NCBI GenBank assembly: GCA_023264755.1
Contig: JAHFVB010000238.1
Coordinates: 668-7,641 of the forward strand
DNA: 6,974 nt
Source: Mycobacterium sp.
GTDB taxonomy: Bacteria > Actinomycetota > Actinomycetes > Mycobacteriales > Mycobacteriaceae
Direction: 5' to 3'
Part shown: in pieces, positions 1 through 5,320 of the stretch
Layout of the letters: each line of letters starts with the position of its first letter
Position numbering within the stretch: the first letter of the stretch is position 1
Position numbers and translations under genes: made by a program
The notes under the pieces: generated by a model
Databases searched by the model: none
The model's input: only the letters and a program-made list of their open reading frames with translations
What the model was told of the DNA's origin: nothing

Positions 1-581
1 GCGGCGGTGCCGTAGCCACGGTGGCGGTAGTCGGGGTGGATCCAGATTCGGACGTTGACCTCGCCGTCGACGAGCTCGCCGAAGACCATGCCGACCTTCT
101 CCGAGTGTTCCTCGGCGACCAGCCAGACGGCCTCTTCGGCGGACACCCGGGACACCGCGGCGCGGAGCTCGTCGTCCAGCTCACCGGCGGGCGCGCCGGA
201 CCCGTCACCGGTGGCTCCGACGTCCTGGGTGCGGGCCGCGAACAGGTCGCGGTCCATCGCCGCGGAGAACATCCGCAGCTCCAGGCTCTCGCCGGTGCTG
301 GCGGGGCGTTCGCCGAGGGTGAAGGTCAGCTGCTTGTTGAGGTCGTCGAGTTCGTCGGCGATCTTGCGGCGGGCGTCCTTGGTCAACTGGTTGAAGGCCA
401 TGGCCATGACGGCCTCGCCGCCGAGCTGCGAGGTACCCAGCAGGGTGGCGATGGCACCGACGGCAGCGGGCTTGTCCGGGGCCTCGACGATGACGTCGAG
501 CACCTCGTGGCGGCGGTCGAGCGCCTTCTGCAGAGCTTCGGTGATCTCGCGACGGGCGGCGGCACGATCGTGGTCAGTCAT
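1..581 (-). CDS. GNAT-family N-acetyltransferase with GyrA-tower-like N-terminal region (3' end cut by window)
   Basis: Reading the complement from ATG at 581 gives 193 open codons with no stop before the window edge, so the C-terminus is missing. Residues 182-193 read HPDYRHRGYGTA. This contains the RxxGxG acetyl-CoA pyrophosphate-binding loop (R186 to G191) of GNAT motif A, preceded by a typical beta strand (VNVRIWI), so an acyl-CoA-dependent acetyltransferase is likely; the acceptor is unknown. Residues about 10-85 are helical and not part of a GNAT fold. They resemble the GyrA/ParC coiled-coil tower region, for example RRHEVLDVI followed by LLG, then AMAFNQLT and RRKIADELDDL. A Gly/Asp-rich linker (about 107-120) joins the two parts. 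The start lies 36 nt after the kinase stop. No Shine-Dalgarno sequence precedes it, but a TANNNT box lies 7 nt upstream, suggesting a leaderless message. The GNAT call is firm; the GyrA relationship was judged by eye. Confidence 0.85.
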   Translation of the reverse strand, partial: MTDHDRAAARREITEALQKALDRRHEVLDVIVEAPDKPAAVGAIATLLGTSQLGGEAVMAMAFNQLTKDARRKIADELDDLNKQLTFTLGERPASTGESLELRMFSAAMDRDLFAARTQDVGATGDGSGAPAGELDDELRAAVSRVSAEEAVWLVAEEHSEKVGMVFGELVDGEVNVRIWIHPDYRHRGYGTA

Positions 582-588
582 GACGACG

Positions 589-594
589 AGCGTA
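589..594 (-). promoter_or_regulatory. Candidate -10 box (TACGCT) for leaderless GNAT transcript
   Basis: The minus strand reads TACGCT followed by seven bases and then the ATG at 581. TACGCT fits the mycobacterial TANNNT -10 consensus, and the spacing would put the transcription start at or next to the A of the ATG. There is no ribosome-binding sequence before this ATG, which agrees with a leaderless mRNA, a common class in mycobacteria. No convincing -35 is seen. This is inference from position and consensus only. Confidence 0.4.
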
Positions 595-606
595 GATCAC
601 CGATGC

Positions 607-629
607 AAAACCGGCATTCAGAATGCCGG
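607..629 (-). terminator. Terminator-like hairpin with TTTT at the end of the kinase gene
   Basis: The minus strand reads CCGGCATT-CTG-AATGCCGG followed at once by TTTT (plus-strand AAAA at 607-610). This is a perfect 8-bp stem with a 3-nt loop and a short T tract. The upstream arm and loop contain the kinase's last codons and its stop codon (618-620). The U tract is short, so termination may be partial. It would separate the kinase gene from the downstream GNAT gene, which has its own candidate -10 box just after the hairpin. Confidence 0.5.
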
Positions 630-1451
630 CCACGGGATCGGGCGCCGCCGATCCGGGCTGGGCATCACCGGATTGTCAAGCAAGCCAATGACTCTGGCAT
701 ATAGTGCGTCGATCTCGCGGGAGGTGACGTGTGGGCGTAGCCGCTCTTCCAGGTCAGCGCACAGCGCGTCGCTCAGCGCCCGGACGTCGCGCAACGTGTC
801 GTCGTCGACCGGCTTGCCCGCCCAGCCCCACAGCACGGTGCGCAGTTTGTCCTCGGCGTGCAGGCTCACGCCGTGGTCCACCCCGTAGACGCGTCCGTCG
901 ACGCCGGCGAGGATGTGGCCCCCCTTGCGGTCGGCGTTGTTGATCAAGACGTCGAAGACCGCCATCCGACGCAACCTGGCGTCGTCGGCGTGCACCAACG
1001 TCACCTCGGCTCCGGCGTAGTCGTAGGCCTGCATGATCGGCAGGAACCCGGCAGGCACGGCGCCGGCGGGCACCAGGTCCACCAGGTCGGGGCCGTCCTC
1101 CGGTTCGGTGCCCTCGTCACCGGGTTGGTCCACCCACTTCTGAAGCATCCCGGGGCCCGCGGGCCCGTCTCGAATGATGGTGTAGGGCACGATGTTCCAG
1201 CTCAGACTCGCCGAAACCAGATAGGCGGCCAACTCCCGCCCGGCCAGGGTGCCATCGGGAAAGTCCCACAGCGGGGCCTCCCCCGCGATCGGCTTGTACA
1301 CACAGTGCACCTGGCGCTCGCCGAGCGTGGCCTCACACAGGAAGGTGGCGTTGCTCGCGGAGCGGATGCGCCCCAGGACGGTCAGTTCACCGTCGCGCAA
1401 CAGCTCGCCGAGCCCGTCCTGCTCCCCGGTGGGATCAGTCGTCGGCGTCAT
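618..1451 (-). CDS. Predicted PI3/4-kinase-like kinase (SCO1664 family)
   Basis: A 277-residue protein with kinase-like landmarks in order. VYKPIAG has K53 as the probable nucleotide-binding lysine, and GRE (E73) follows. A catalytic loop NNADRKGGH (172-180 region) has D174 as the likely catalytic Asp. GVDHG has D192 in the DFG-Asp position. The loop resembles the DRHxxN of PI-kinase/HipA-type enzymes, but K176 and H179 stand where His and Asn are usual. From memory this is the actinobacterial SCO1664-type family, distantly related to phosphatidylinositol kinases; the substrate is unknown. No signal peptide or membrane segment is seen. The ATG at 1451 was chosen, overlapping the DUF3090 stop by 17 nt. 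A longer in-frame start at 1535 would add 28 residues lying wholly over DUF3090, and conserved-looking sequence begins only at about residue 16. It is probably co-translated with DUF3090 and the phosphomutase. Likely orthologue of Rv2133c (synteny from memory). Confidence 0.85.
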   Translation of the reverse strand: MTPTTDPTGEQDGLGELLRDGELTVLGRIRSASNATFLCEATLGERQVHCVYKPIAGEAPLWDFPDGTLAGRELAAYLVSASLSWNIVPYTIIRDGPAGPGMLQKWVDQPGDEGTEPEDGPDLVDLVPAGAVPAGFLPIMQAYDYAGAEVTLVHADDARLRRMAVFDVLINNADRKGGHILAGVDGRVYGVDHGVSLHAEDKLRTVLWGWAGKPVDDDTLRDVRALSDALCADLEERLRPHVTSREIDALYARVIGLLDNPVMPSPDRRRPIPWPAF

Positions 1452-2025
1452 CGTCGTCGGACCCCGTCCAGGCGCCGCGCCGGTAACCATTGGTACGCAC
1501 GCAGATGTGCCCCTCGGGATCGAGAGGTTCGTCACACAATGGGCAAGGCGGTCGGCCCGCGGAGATGACGCGGTTGGAGCGCGCGGCGAACTGCTGCGCC
1601 GATTCCGGGGTCAGGAAGACCCGCACCGCGTCGGGCCCGTCCTCGGCGTCGTCGAGCACCACCGAGGCGTCGAACTCCGTCTCCGACACCGCAAGCAGCT
1701 CGACCACGACGGTCTGCGACTCGGAATCCCAACCCAGTCCCATCGTGCCGACGCGGAACTCGGCGTCGACCGGAGTGATCAACGGGCTCAGATCCTCGAC
1801 GTCACCGGTATCGGGCGGAATCGGGGTGCCGAACCGGCGATTGATCTCCAGCAGCAGTGCTTCGATGCGTTCGGCGAGCACGGCGACCTGCTGCTTCTCC
1901 AAGATCACCGAGACGATCCGCTTGTCGTGCACGGCCTGGAGATAGAACGTTCGATTTCCCGGCTGCCCGACGGTCCCGGCCACGAAGCGGTCGGGTGAGC
2001 GGAAGACGTGAATCGAACGGGTCAT
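1435..2025 (-). CDS. DUF3090 family protein with C-terminal CxxC...HxC motif
   Basis: A 196-residue protein of unknown biochemical function, matching the actinobacterial DUF3090 family (Rv2134c-like, about 195 aa from memory). The N-terminus, MTRSIHVFRSPDRFVAGTVG, is typical of the family. A helical segment (about 44-65, QQVAVLAERIEALLLEINRR) precedes a strand-rich middle. The C-terminus carries C161-P-L-C164 and H173-x-C175, four potential metal ligands spaced like a small zinc ribbon or knuckle, followed by an acidic tail (SDDDDADD). The ATG at 2025 was preferred over a TTG at 2037 because it gives the family N-terminus and has GGAA about 8 nt upstream. Its stop overlaps the kinase start by 17 nt, and the gene lies 57 nt after the phosphomutase stop. 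It sits between a predicted kinase and a predicted phosphomutase in a conserved trio, so it may be an adaptor or enzyme in the same reaction; this role is inference. Confidence 0.88.
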   Translation of the reverse strand: MTRSIHVFRSPDRFVAGTVGQPGNRTFYLQAVHDKRIVSVILEKQQVAVLAERIEALLLEINRRFGTPIPPDTGDVEDLSPLITPVDAEFRVGTMGLGWDSESQTVVVELLAVSETEFDASVVLDDAEDGPDAVRVFLTPESAQQFAARSNRVISAGRPPCPLCDEPLDPEGHICVRTNGYRRGAWTGSDDDDADD

Positions 2026-2035
2026 GGCAGGTTCC

Positions 2036-2041
2036 AAAATA
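2036..2041 (-). promoter_or_regulatory. Candidate -10 box (TATTTT) upstream of DUF3090
   Basis: The minus strand reads TATTTT, fitting TANNNT, ten bases before the DUF3090 ATG. A start about 7 nt downstream would leave a leader of only a few bases. A weak TTACGA lies 18 nt further upstream, inside the hairpin loop region. This could give DUF3090 and the kinase a promoter of their own within the larger gene cluster. It is also the only A/T-rich spot in the gap, so a chance match is possible. Confidence 0.3.
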
Positions 2042-2050
2042 CCGGTAGAG

Positions 2051-2077
2051 CCACCGCTGTCGTAATCCCAGCGGCGG
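2051..2077 (-). other. Hairpin in the phosphomutase-DUF3090 gap
   Basis: In the minus-strand transcript CCGCCGCTG pairs with CAGCGGTGG across a 9-nt loop (GGATTACGA), giving a 9-bp stem with one G-U pair. It starts 6 nt after the phosphomutase stop codon. No T tract follows directly, so it is not a classic intrinsic terminator; it could be an mRNA-stability or attenuation element. On the plus strand the same arms have an A-C mismatch, which favours a role in the minus-strand RNA. Confidence 0.45.
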
Positions 2078-2082
2078 GGCGC

Positions 2083-2760
2083 TCAGTCAGTCGTCCCACC
2101 GACGACCGCATCCCCAGTCGGCTCCGGCTTGGCGGTCAACGCCCCCGTCAGCGCGGCTCCGGTGTGATTGACGTGCATGACGAACGGGCGCACCGCCGTG
2201 TAACGGATCACGCTCATCGACGCCGGGTCGGCGGTGATGCGTTGAAAACTGTCCAGGTGCGTGCCCAGCGCGTCGGCCACGATCGCCTTGATGACGTCGC
2301 CGTGCGTGCACGCCACCCACAGCGCGTCGCCGCCGTGGGCCTCGGCCAGTCGGCGGTCGTGATCGCGCACGGCCGCCACCGCGCGCGCCTGTACTTGGGC
2401 CAGGCCCTCCCCGTTCGGAAAGATTGCGGCGCTGGGCTGTTGCTGAACCACGGCCCACAGCGGTTCCTTGACCAGTTCGCCGATCTTTCGGCCGGTCCAC
2501 TCCCCGTAGTCGACCTCCGAGAGCCGTTCCTCGACGATGGGTTCCAGGCCGAGGGCGGCCGCCAGCGGCGCCACCGTGAGCTCGCACCGCAGCAGCGGCG
2601 AACGCACGATCGCCTTGACGGGCAGTTCACCGATGCGCTGGACCACCGAGTCGGCCTGTTGGCGGCCCTTGTCGTCGAGCTCGACGCCCTCGGAGCGGCC
2701 GGCGAGGGTGTGCGCGGTGTTCGAGGTGGAGCGGCCGTGCCGCAACAGGATGACGGTCAC
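2083..2760 (-). CDS. Histidine-phosphatase superfamily protein, probable phosphomutase (MSMEG_4193-like)
   Basis: A 225-residue protein of the phosphoglycerate-mutase/histidine-phosphatase superfamily. R7-H8-G9-R10 at the very N-terminus holds the catalytic His that becomes phosphorylated. SPLLR (S54-R58) supplies the phosphate-binding Arg, SEVDYGEW (E82) the acid, and THGD (H153) the second His. Residues after about 195 form an extended low-complexity tail ([11 protein letters not shown]...). The GTG at 2760 was chosen because LLRHGR follows within a few residues, as usual in this family. This start overlaps the uppP stop by 4 nt (GTGA), so the two are probably translationally coupled. The open frame continues upstream as far as 3327 but is only the antiframe of uppP. 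From memory it belongs to the MSMEG_4193-type subgroup, found with a PI-kinase-like protein and DUF3090 across Actinobacteria. Substrate unknown; phosphatase or mutase activity cannot be told apart from sequence. Likely orthologue of Rv2135c. Confidence 0.92.
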   Translation of the reverse strand: MTVILLRHGRSTSNTAHTLAGRSEGVELDDKGRQQADSVVQRIGELPVKAIVRSPLLRCELTVAPLAAALGLEPIVEERLSEVDYGEWTGRKIGELVKEPLWAVVQQQPSAAIFPNGEGLAQVQARAVAAVRDHDRRLAEAHGGDALWVACTHGDVIKAIVADALGTHLDSFQRITADPASMSVIRYTAVRPFVMHVNHTGAALTGALTAKPEPTGDAVVGGTTD

Positions 2761-3596
2761 GAGGCGGCCAGCACCCCCGTGCCCAGCAGCACCAACAGGA
2801 CCGCACCGAGCGCCACCCGGTAGCCGACGAACCAGTACATGCCGTGGCGCACCAGGAAGGTCAGGAACCACGCGATGGCCGCGTATCCGATGACGAAGGC
2901 GATGAGCGTGCCGACCAGCAGTTGCAGCCCGGTCGCACTCTGCCCCACGCCTTCGGGGTGGAAGGCATCCGGAAGCGAGAACAGCCCGGACGCCAGCACC
3001 GCGGGGATGGCGAGCAGGAACCCGAAGCGAGCGGCCGCCGCCCGCTCCTGACCGAGGAACAACCCGGCGCTGATGGTGGCGCCGGACCGGGACACGCCCG
3101 GAATCAGGGCCAGGCATTGCGCGGTGCCGATGATGAGGCTGTCGCGCCAGGTGAACTGCTCGATGGGGCGAGTCTGCTTGCCGTAGTACTCGGCGGCGGC
3201 GATCACCGCGGAGAAGACGATCATGGCGGTCGCGATGATCCACAGGTTGCGCACGTCTCCGCGGATGTAGTGCTTGAACGCCAGCCCGGCCGCTCCGATG
3301 GGGATGGTGCCGATGATCACCCACCACCCCAGCCAGTAGTCGGTGCCGCGTTTCTCAGCGTCGAAGAGCCCGCGGAACCACGCGGTGAGGATTCGTGCGA
3401 TGTCGCGGGCGAAGAAGATCAGCACCGCGAGCTCGGTGCCGATCTGGATGACGGCGGTGAACGACGCGCCGGCATCGCTGCCGAAGAAGGCCTGGGAGAC
3501 GATCGCGAGGTGAGCGGACGACGACACCGGCAGGAATTCGGTCAGCCCCTGGACTACCGACAACACGACTACCTGCAACCACGACACGTCCGTCAC
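2757..3596 (-). CDS. uppP: Undecaprenyl-diphosphatase UppP (BacA family)
   Basis: Integral membrane enzyme that dephosphorylates the C55 (decaprenyl in mycobacteria) pyrophosphate carrier so it can be reused in peptidoglycan and arabinogalactan assembly; overexpression gives bacitracin resistance in other bacteria. The 279-residue length matches the family. Both signature motifs are intact: [15 protein letters not shown] at 16-30 (E20, S25-S27, H29) and PGVSRSGAT at 166-174 with the essential Arg R170. Several hydrophobic segments (around 47-62, 92-106, 116-135, 155-165, 193-205, 225-248, 258-276) fit the multi-pass topology. The start is GTG at 3596 without a clear Shine-Dalgarno; GTG at 3587 is an alternative giving a protein three residues shorter. 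It lies 26 nt after the small hypothetical gene and overlaps the phosphomutase start by 4 nt. Likely orthologue of Rv2136c. Confidence 0.96.
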   Translation of the reverse strand: MTDVSWLQVVVLSVVQGLTEFLPVSSSAHLAIVSQAFFGSDAGASFTAVIQIGTELAVLIFFARDIARILTAWFRGLFDAEKRGTDYWLGWWVIIGTIPIGAAGLAFKHYIRGDVRNLWIIATAMIVFSAVIAAAEYYGKQTRPIEQFTWRDSLIIGTAQCLALIPGVSRSGATISAGLFLGQERAAAARFGFLLAIPAVLASGLFSLPDAFHPEGVGQSATGLQLLVGTLIAFVIGYAAIAWFLTFLVRHGMYWFVGYRVALGAVLLVLLGTGVLAAS

Positions 3597-3622
3597 GCCG
3601 ACGACCGTACCGTGGGGGGCGG

Positions 3623-3934
3623 CTAGCGGCCGGGGCGCGGCACCGGGCGCGCGTCGGCCACGGCGTCGCGTACGACGGCCGCCAGACTTCGTTCGTCGGT
3701 GACGTCGACGTGGGCCAGTCCACGGGTGGCGACGGCCACGACGTCCTCGGCGTGCGGCACCGGTCCGGCCAGCCTGGGCCGGTAGAGCTCGACGAGGAGC
3801 GTCCGCTTGTCGACGTGGAAGGAGAACGTCCGTCCGTCGCCGACCTTGCCGAAACCGCTGGCATGTAGTCCGGTCGAGATGTCTTCGATCTCGAACTGCT
3901 CGCCTGCCACGTCCCTGTCCGCCGTGAGGGTCAT
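3623..3934 (-). CDS. Conserved mycobacterial hypothetical protein (Rv2137c-like position)
   Basis: A 103-residue soluble protein that I do not recognise as a characterised family. The middle (about 23-52, [20 protein letters not shown] then [10 protein letters not shown]) looks like a small beta-rich fold, followed by an alternating stretch ([20 protein letters not shown]) and a final helix ending in a Pro/Arg-rich tail (RPVPRPGR). No cysteines, signal peptide or membrane helix are present. It begins with ATG at 3934, has no good Shine-Dalgarno, and has a TATGGT box 6 nt upstream, consistent with a leaderless transcript. It is the first gene of the minus-strand cluster, 26 nt before uppP and divergent from lppL. 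Its position matches Rv2137c, which I recall as a longer protein of about 137 aa, so the start or identity is less certain. It is probably a real gene because codon bias and spacing fit its neighbours. Confidence 0.7.
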   Translation of the reverse strand: MTLTADRDVAGEQFEIEDISTGLHASGFGKVGDGRTFSFHVDKRTLLVELYRPRLAGPVPHAEDVVAVATRGLAHVDVTDERSLAAVVRDAVADARPVPRPGR

Positions 3935-3967
3935 TTCCGCACCATACCTTCGAGTAGGTATCCGGGC
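3935..3967. promoter_or_regulatory. Divergent promoter region between the uppP-side cluster and lppL
   Basis: Only 33 bp separate two divergent start codons. The minus strand has TATGGT (plus 3941-3946), a TANNNT -10 match 6 nt from the ATG at 3934, suggesting leaderless transcription. The plus strand has TACCTT (3945-3950), also TANNNT, which would start near 3957 and leave about 11 nt before GTG 3968. An alternative TAGGTA lies 7 nt before that GTG but lacks the final T. The -10 boxes and the inverted repeat overlap, so one bound protein could affect both directions. Any -35 elements would fall inside the opposing genes. Confidence 0.45.
3944..3961. repeat. Interrupted inverted repeat ATACCT-N6-AGGTAT
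   Basis: Two 6-bp arms (3944-3949 and 3956-3961) are perfectly complementary around TCGAGT. The 18-bp element sits in the middle of the 33-bp divergent gap and is A/T-richer than its surroundings. Size and symmetry suit a dimeric regulator's operator, but two -10 boxes on opposite strands could also produce the symmetry by chance. Confidence 0.4.
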
Positions 3968-5053
3968 GTGCCTAAACTGGCCATTCGATTGCCCGCGCCC
4001 GACGTTCGAGAGCCACCTTTGCCCCTACCTGCAAAACCCGTCAGTTGCCTAGTTCACGGCGTCCTGGCGCTCGTGATGATCGTTGCTGCCGGGGCGTGTT
4101 CGAAGAACCCGGCGAACCCGGCGCCACCCACCATCGCCCCCGCTTCGGCTGCCCTGTCCCCACCGGTCACGACCCCCGTCGACGGGGACGTTCGGCCGCT
4201 GACCGGGCCGGCCCAGAGCAGCGCGTTCGACGAGACCACGAAGTCATTGGTGGTGTTGCTGGGCGCCCCCGACGCGGCCTCGACGATCGCCATCGTCCCG
4301 GCCGCCGGGCGAACTCGCACCGTCACGCTTCCCGGCCCCGCCTCTGCCGTGGCGGTCGACGGCAAGGGTGCGGTCTATCTGGCCAAGCGGGGCGGATACT
4401 TCCGACTGGACGTCACGCGCGGCACCGTCGAGGACGTCGACGTGGTCGATCGGGCGGACACGCACTTCAGCGCAATCGCGCTGCGGGCCGACGGCCGGGT
4501 GGTGCTCGGTAGCTCCGACGGTGGGGTTTACACCATCGGCGCCGATCACACCGTGAACGCCCAACTGAAGATCTTCGCCCACGTCGATGCCCTCGTGGCA
4601 CGGGGAGACACGGTGTTCGTCCTCGATCGGGCCCAGACGTCGGTGACCACCGTCGCACCCGGGGGCACTCAGGCCCAGCACGCGTTGCGGGCCGGTACGG
4701 GAGCCACCAGCATGGCCCTGGACTCCGCAGGACGGGTACTGGTGACCGACACCCGCGGCGACCAGCTGTTGGTGTTCGGCTCCGACCCACTGATCCTGCG
4801 CCAGCAGTTCCCGGTGCCCGGGGCGCCCTACGGGGTGGTGGGCTCGCCCGGGTTGGCCTGGGTGTCGCAGACCGCAACGAACAGCGTGGTTGGTTACGAT
4901 CTGGCGACCGGCATTCCCGTGGAAAAGGTGCGCTATCGAACCGTGCAGCAACCGAACTCTCTGGCCTTCGACGATGAGACCGGCACCCTGTACGTGGTGT
5001 CGGGCTCGGGAGCGGGCGTCCAAGTGATCGCGGGGGCGGGACGACGGCCATGA
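3968..5053 (+). CDS. lppL: Lipoprotein LppL, beta-propeller-like
   Basis: A 361-residue predicted lipoprotein. A hydrophobic stretch (about 30-41, [12 protein letters not shown]) ends in AAGAC with C44 as the lipidated cysteine; the box fits the relaxed Prosite pattern, although -3 is Ala rather than Leu. A Pro/Ala-rich linker (47-72) follows. The rest consists of repeated units of the NHL/YncE propeller type: [13 protein letters not shown] (127-139), [13 protein letters not shown] (169-181), [13 protein letters not shown] (248-260), a degenerate unit (289-301) and [14 protein letters not shown] (331-344). It probably acts outside the membrane as a binding or scaffold protein; no enzyme residues stand out. 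The GTG start gives an unusually long 29-residue stretch before the hydrophobic core. TTG at 4019, with GAGAG shortly upstream, is an alternative. Length and synteny match Rv2138 (from memory). It overlaps the next gene by ATGA and leads the lppL-DUF5703-pyrD operon. Confidence 0.88.
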   Translation: MPKLAIRLPAPDVREPPLPLPAKPVSCLVHGVLALVMIVAAGACSKNPANPAPPTIAPASAALSPPVTTPVDGDVRPLTGPAQSSAFDETTKSLVVLLGAPDAASTIAIVPAAGRTRTVTLPGPASAVAVDGKGAVYLAKRGGYFRLDVTRGTVEDVDVVDRADTHFSAIALRADGRVVLGSSDGGVYTIGADHTVNAQLKIFAHVDALVARGDTVFVLDRAQTSVTTVAPGGTQAQHALRAGTGATSMALDSAGRVLVTDTRGDQLLVFGSDPLILRQQFPVPGAPYGVVGSPGLAWVSQTATNSVVGYDLATGIPVEKVRYRTVQQPNSLAFDDETGTLYVVSGSGAGVQVIAGAGRRP

Positions 5054-5304
5054 CCGCCATCCAACCAGGCCGGATGCCTGCGGGCTGGGAGGGCGACCTG
5101 TCCGACGAATACGAGTGGGTGCCGCTGCGGCTGCCACCCGACGTCACTCGGCTCTCGGCTTCCATCCGGTTGTCGATCGAGGCCGAGTACCGCGGCTGGG
5201 AACTCACCCGAGTCCGGCTCTACACCGACGGAAGTCGTCGGGTCTTGTTGCGCCGCAAGAAGATCAGTACCGACCGGCCGACCGTCGATCAGCCCGCGAT
5301 GTGA
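5050..5304 (+). CDS. DUF5703 family small protein
   Basis: An 84-residue protein matching, by eye, the actinobacterial DUF5703 family. The core runs from [15 protein letters not shown] (about 20-34) through a helix ([14 protein letters not shown]) to a strand pair ending RVLLRRKK (64-71). Function is unknown. The compact helix-then-hairpin with a basic end resembles other small DUFs in which a GWEL segment is followed by strands, but no catalytic residue is evident. No signal peptide or cysteines. ATG 5050 overlaps the lppL stop in ATGA, implying translational coupling, and GGGCGGGA lies a short way upstream. pyrD begins 16 nt after its stop. Such short genes are often missed in this locus. 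The real-gene call rests on codon bias, overlap and family resemblance. Confidence 0.82.
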   Translation: MTAIQPGRMPAGWEGDLSDEYEWVPLRLPPDVTRLSASIRLSIEAEYRGWELTRVRLYTDGSRRVLLRRKKISTDRPTVDQPAM

Positions 5305-5320
5305 TGGCGGCCAACTCCTG

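Noticed and set aside
21..888. Long plus-strand open frames opposite the GNAT and kinase genes.
   Set aside because: They are antisense shadows typical of high-GC codon bias, with low-complexity Ser/Arg or Gly/Asp products, and they conflict with clear GNAT and kinase motifs on the minus strand.
2083..3327. A 414-codon open frame on the minus strand that would give the phosphomutase a long N-terminal extension.
   Set aside because: The extra residues come from uppP read in the wrong frame and are Arg/His-rich nonsense. The RHGR motif normally sits at the N-terminus, and GTG 2760 fits this.
2844..3626. A 260-codon plus-strand frame opposite uppP.
   Set aside because: The product is a Gly/Asp/Arg/His-rich shadow without family features, and uppP on the other strand has both signature motifs.
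4244..5137. A 297-codon minus-strand frame opposite lppL.
   Set aside because: It is the complement of a well-supported propeller lipoprotein and has no recognisable domain.
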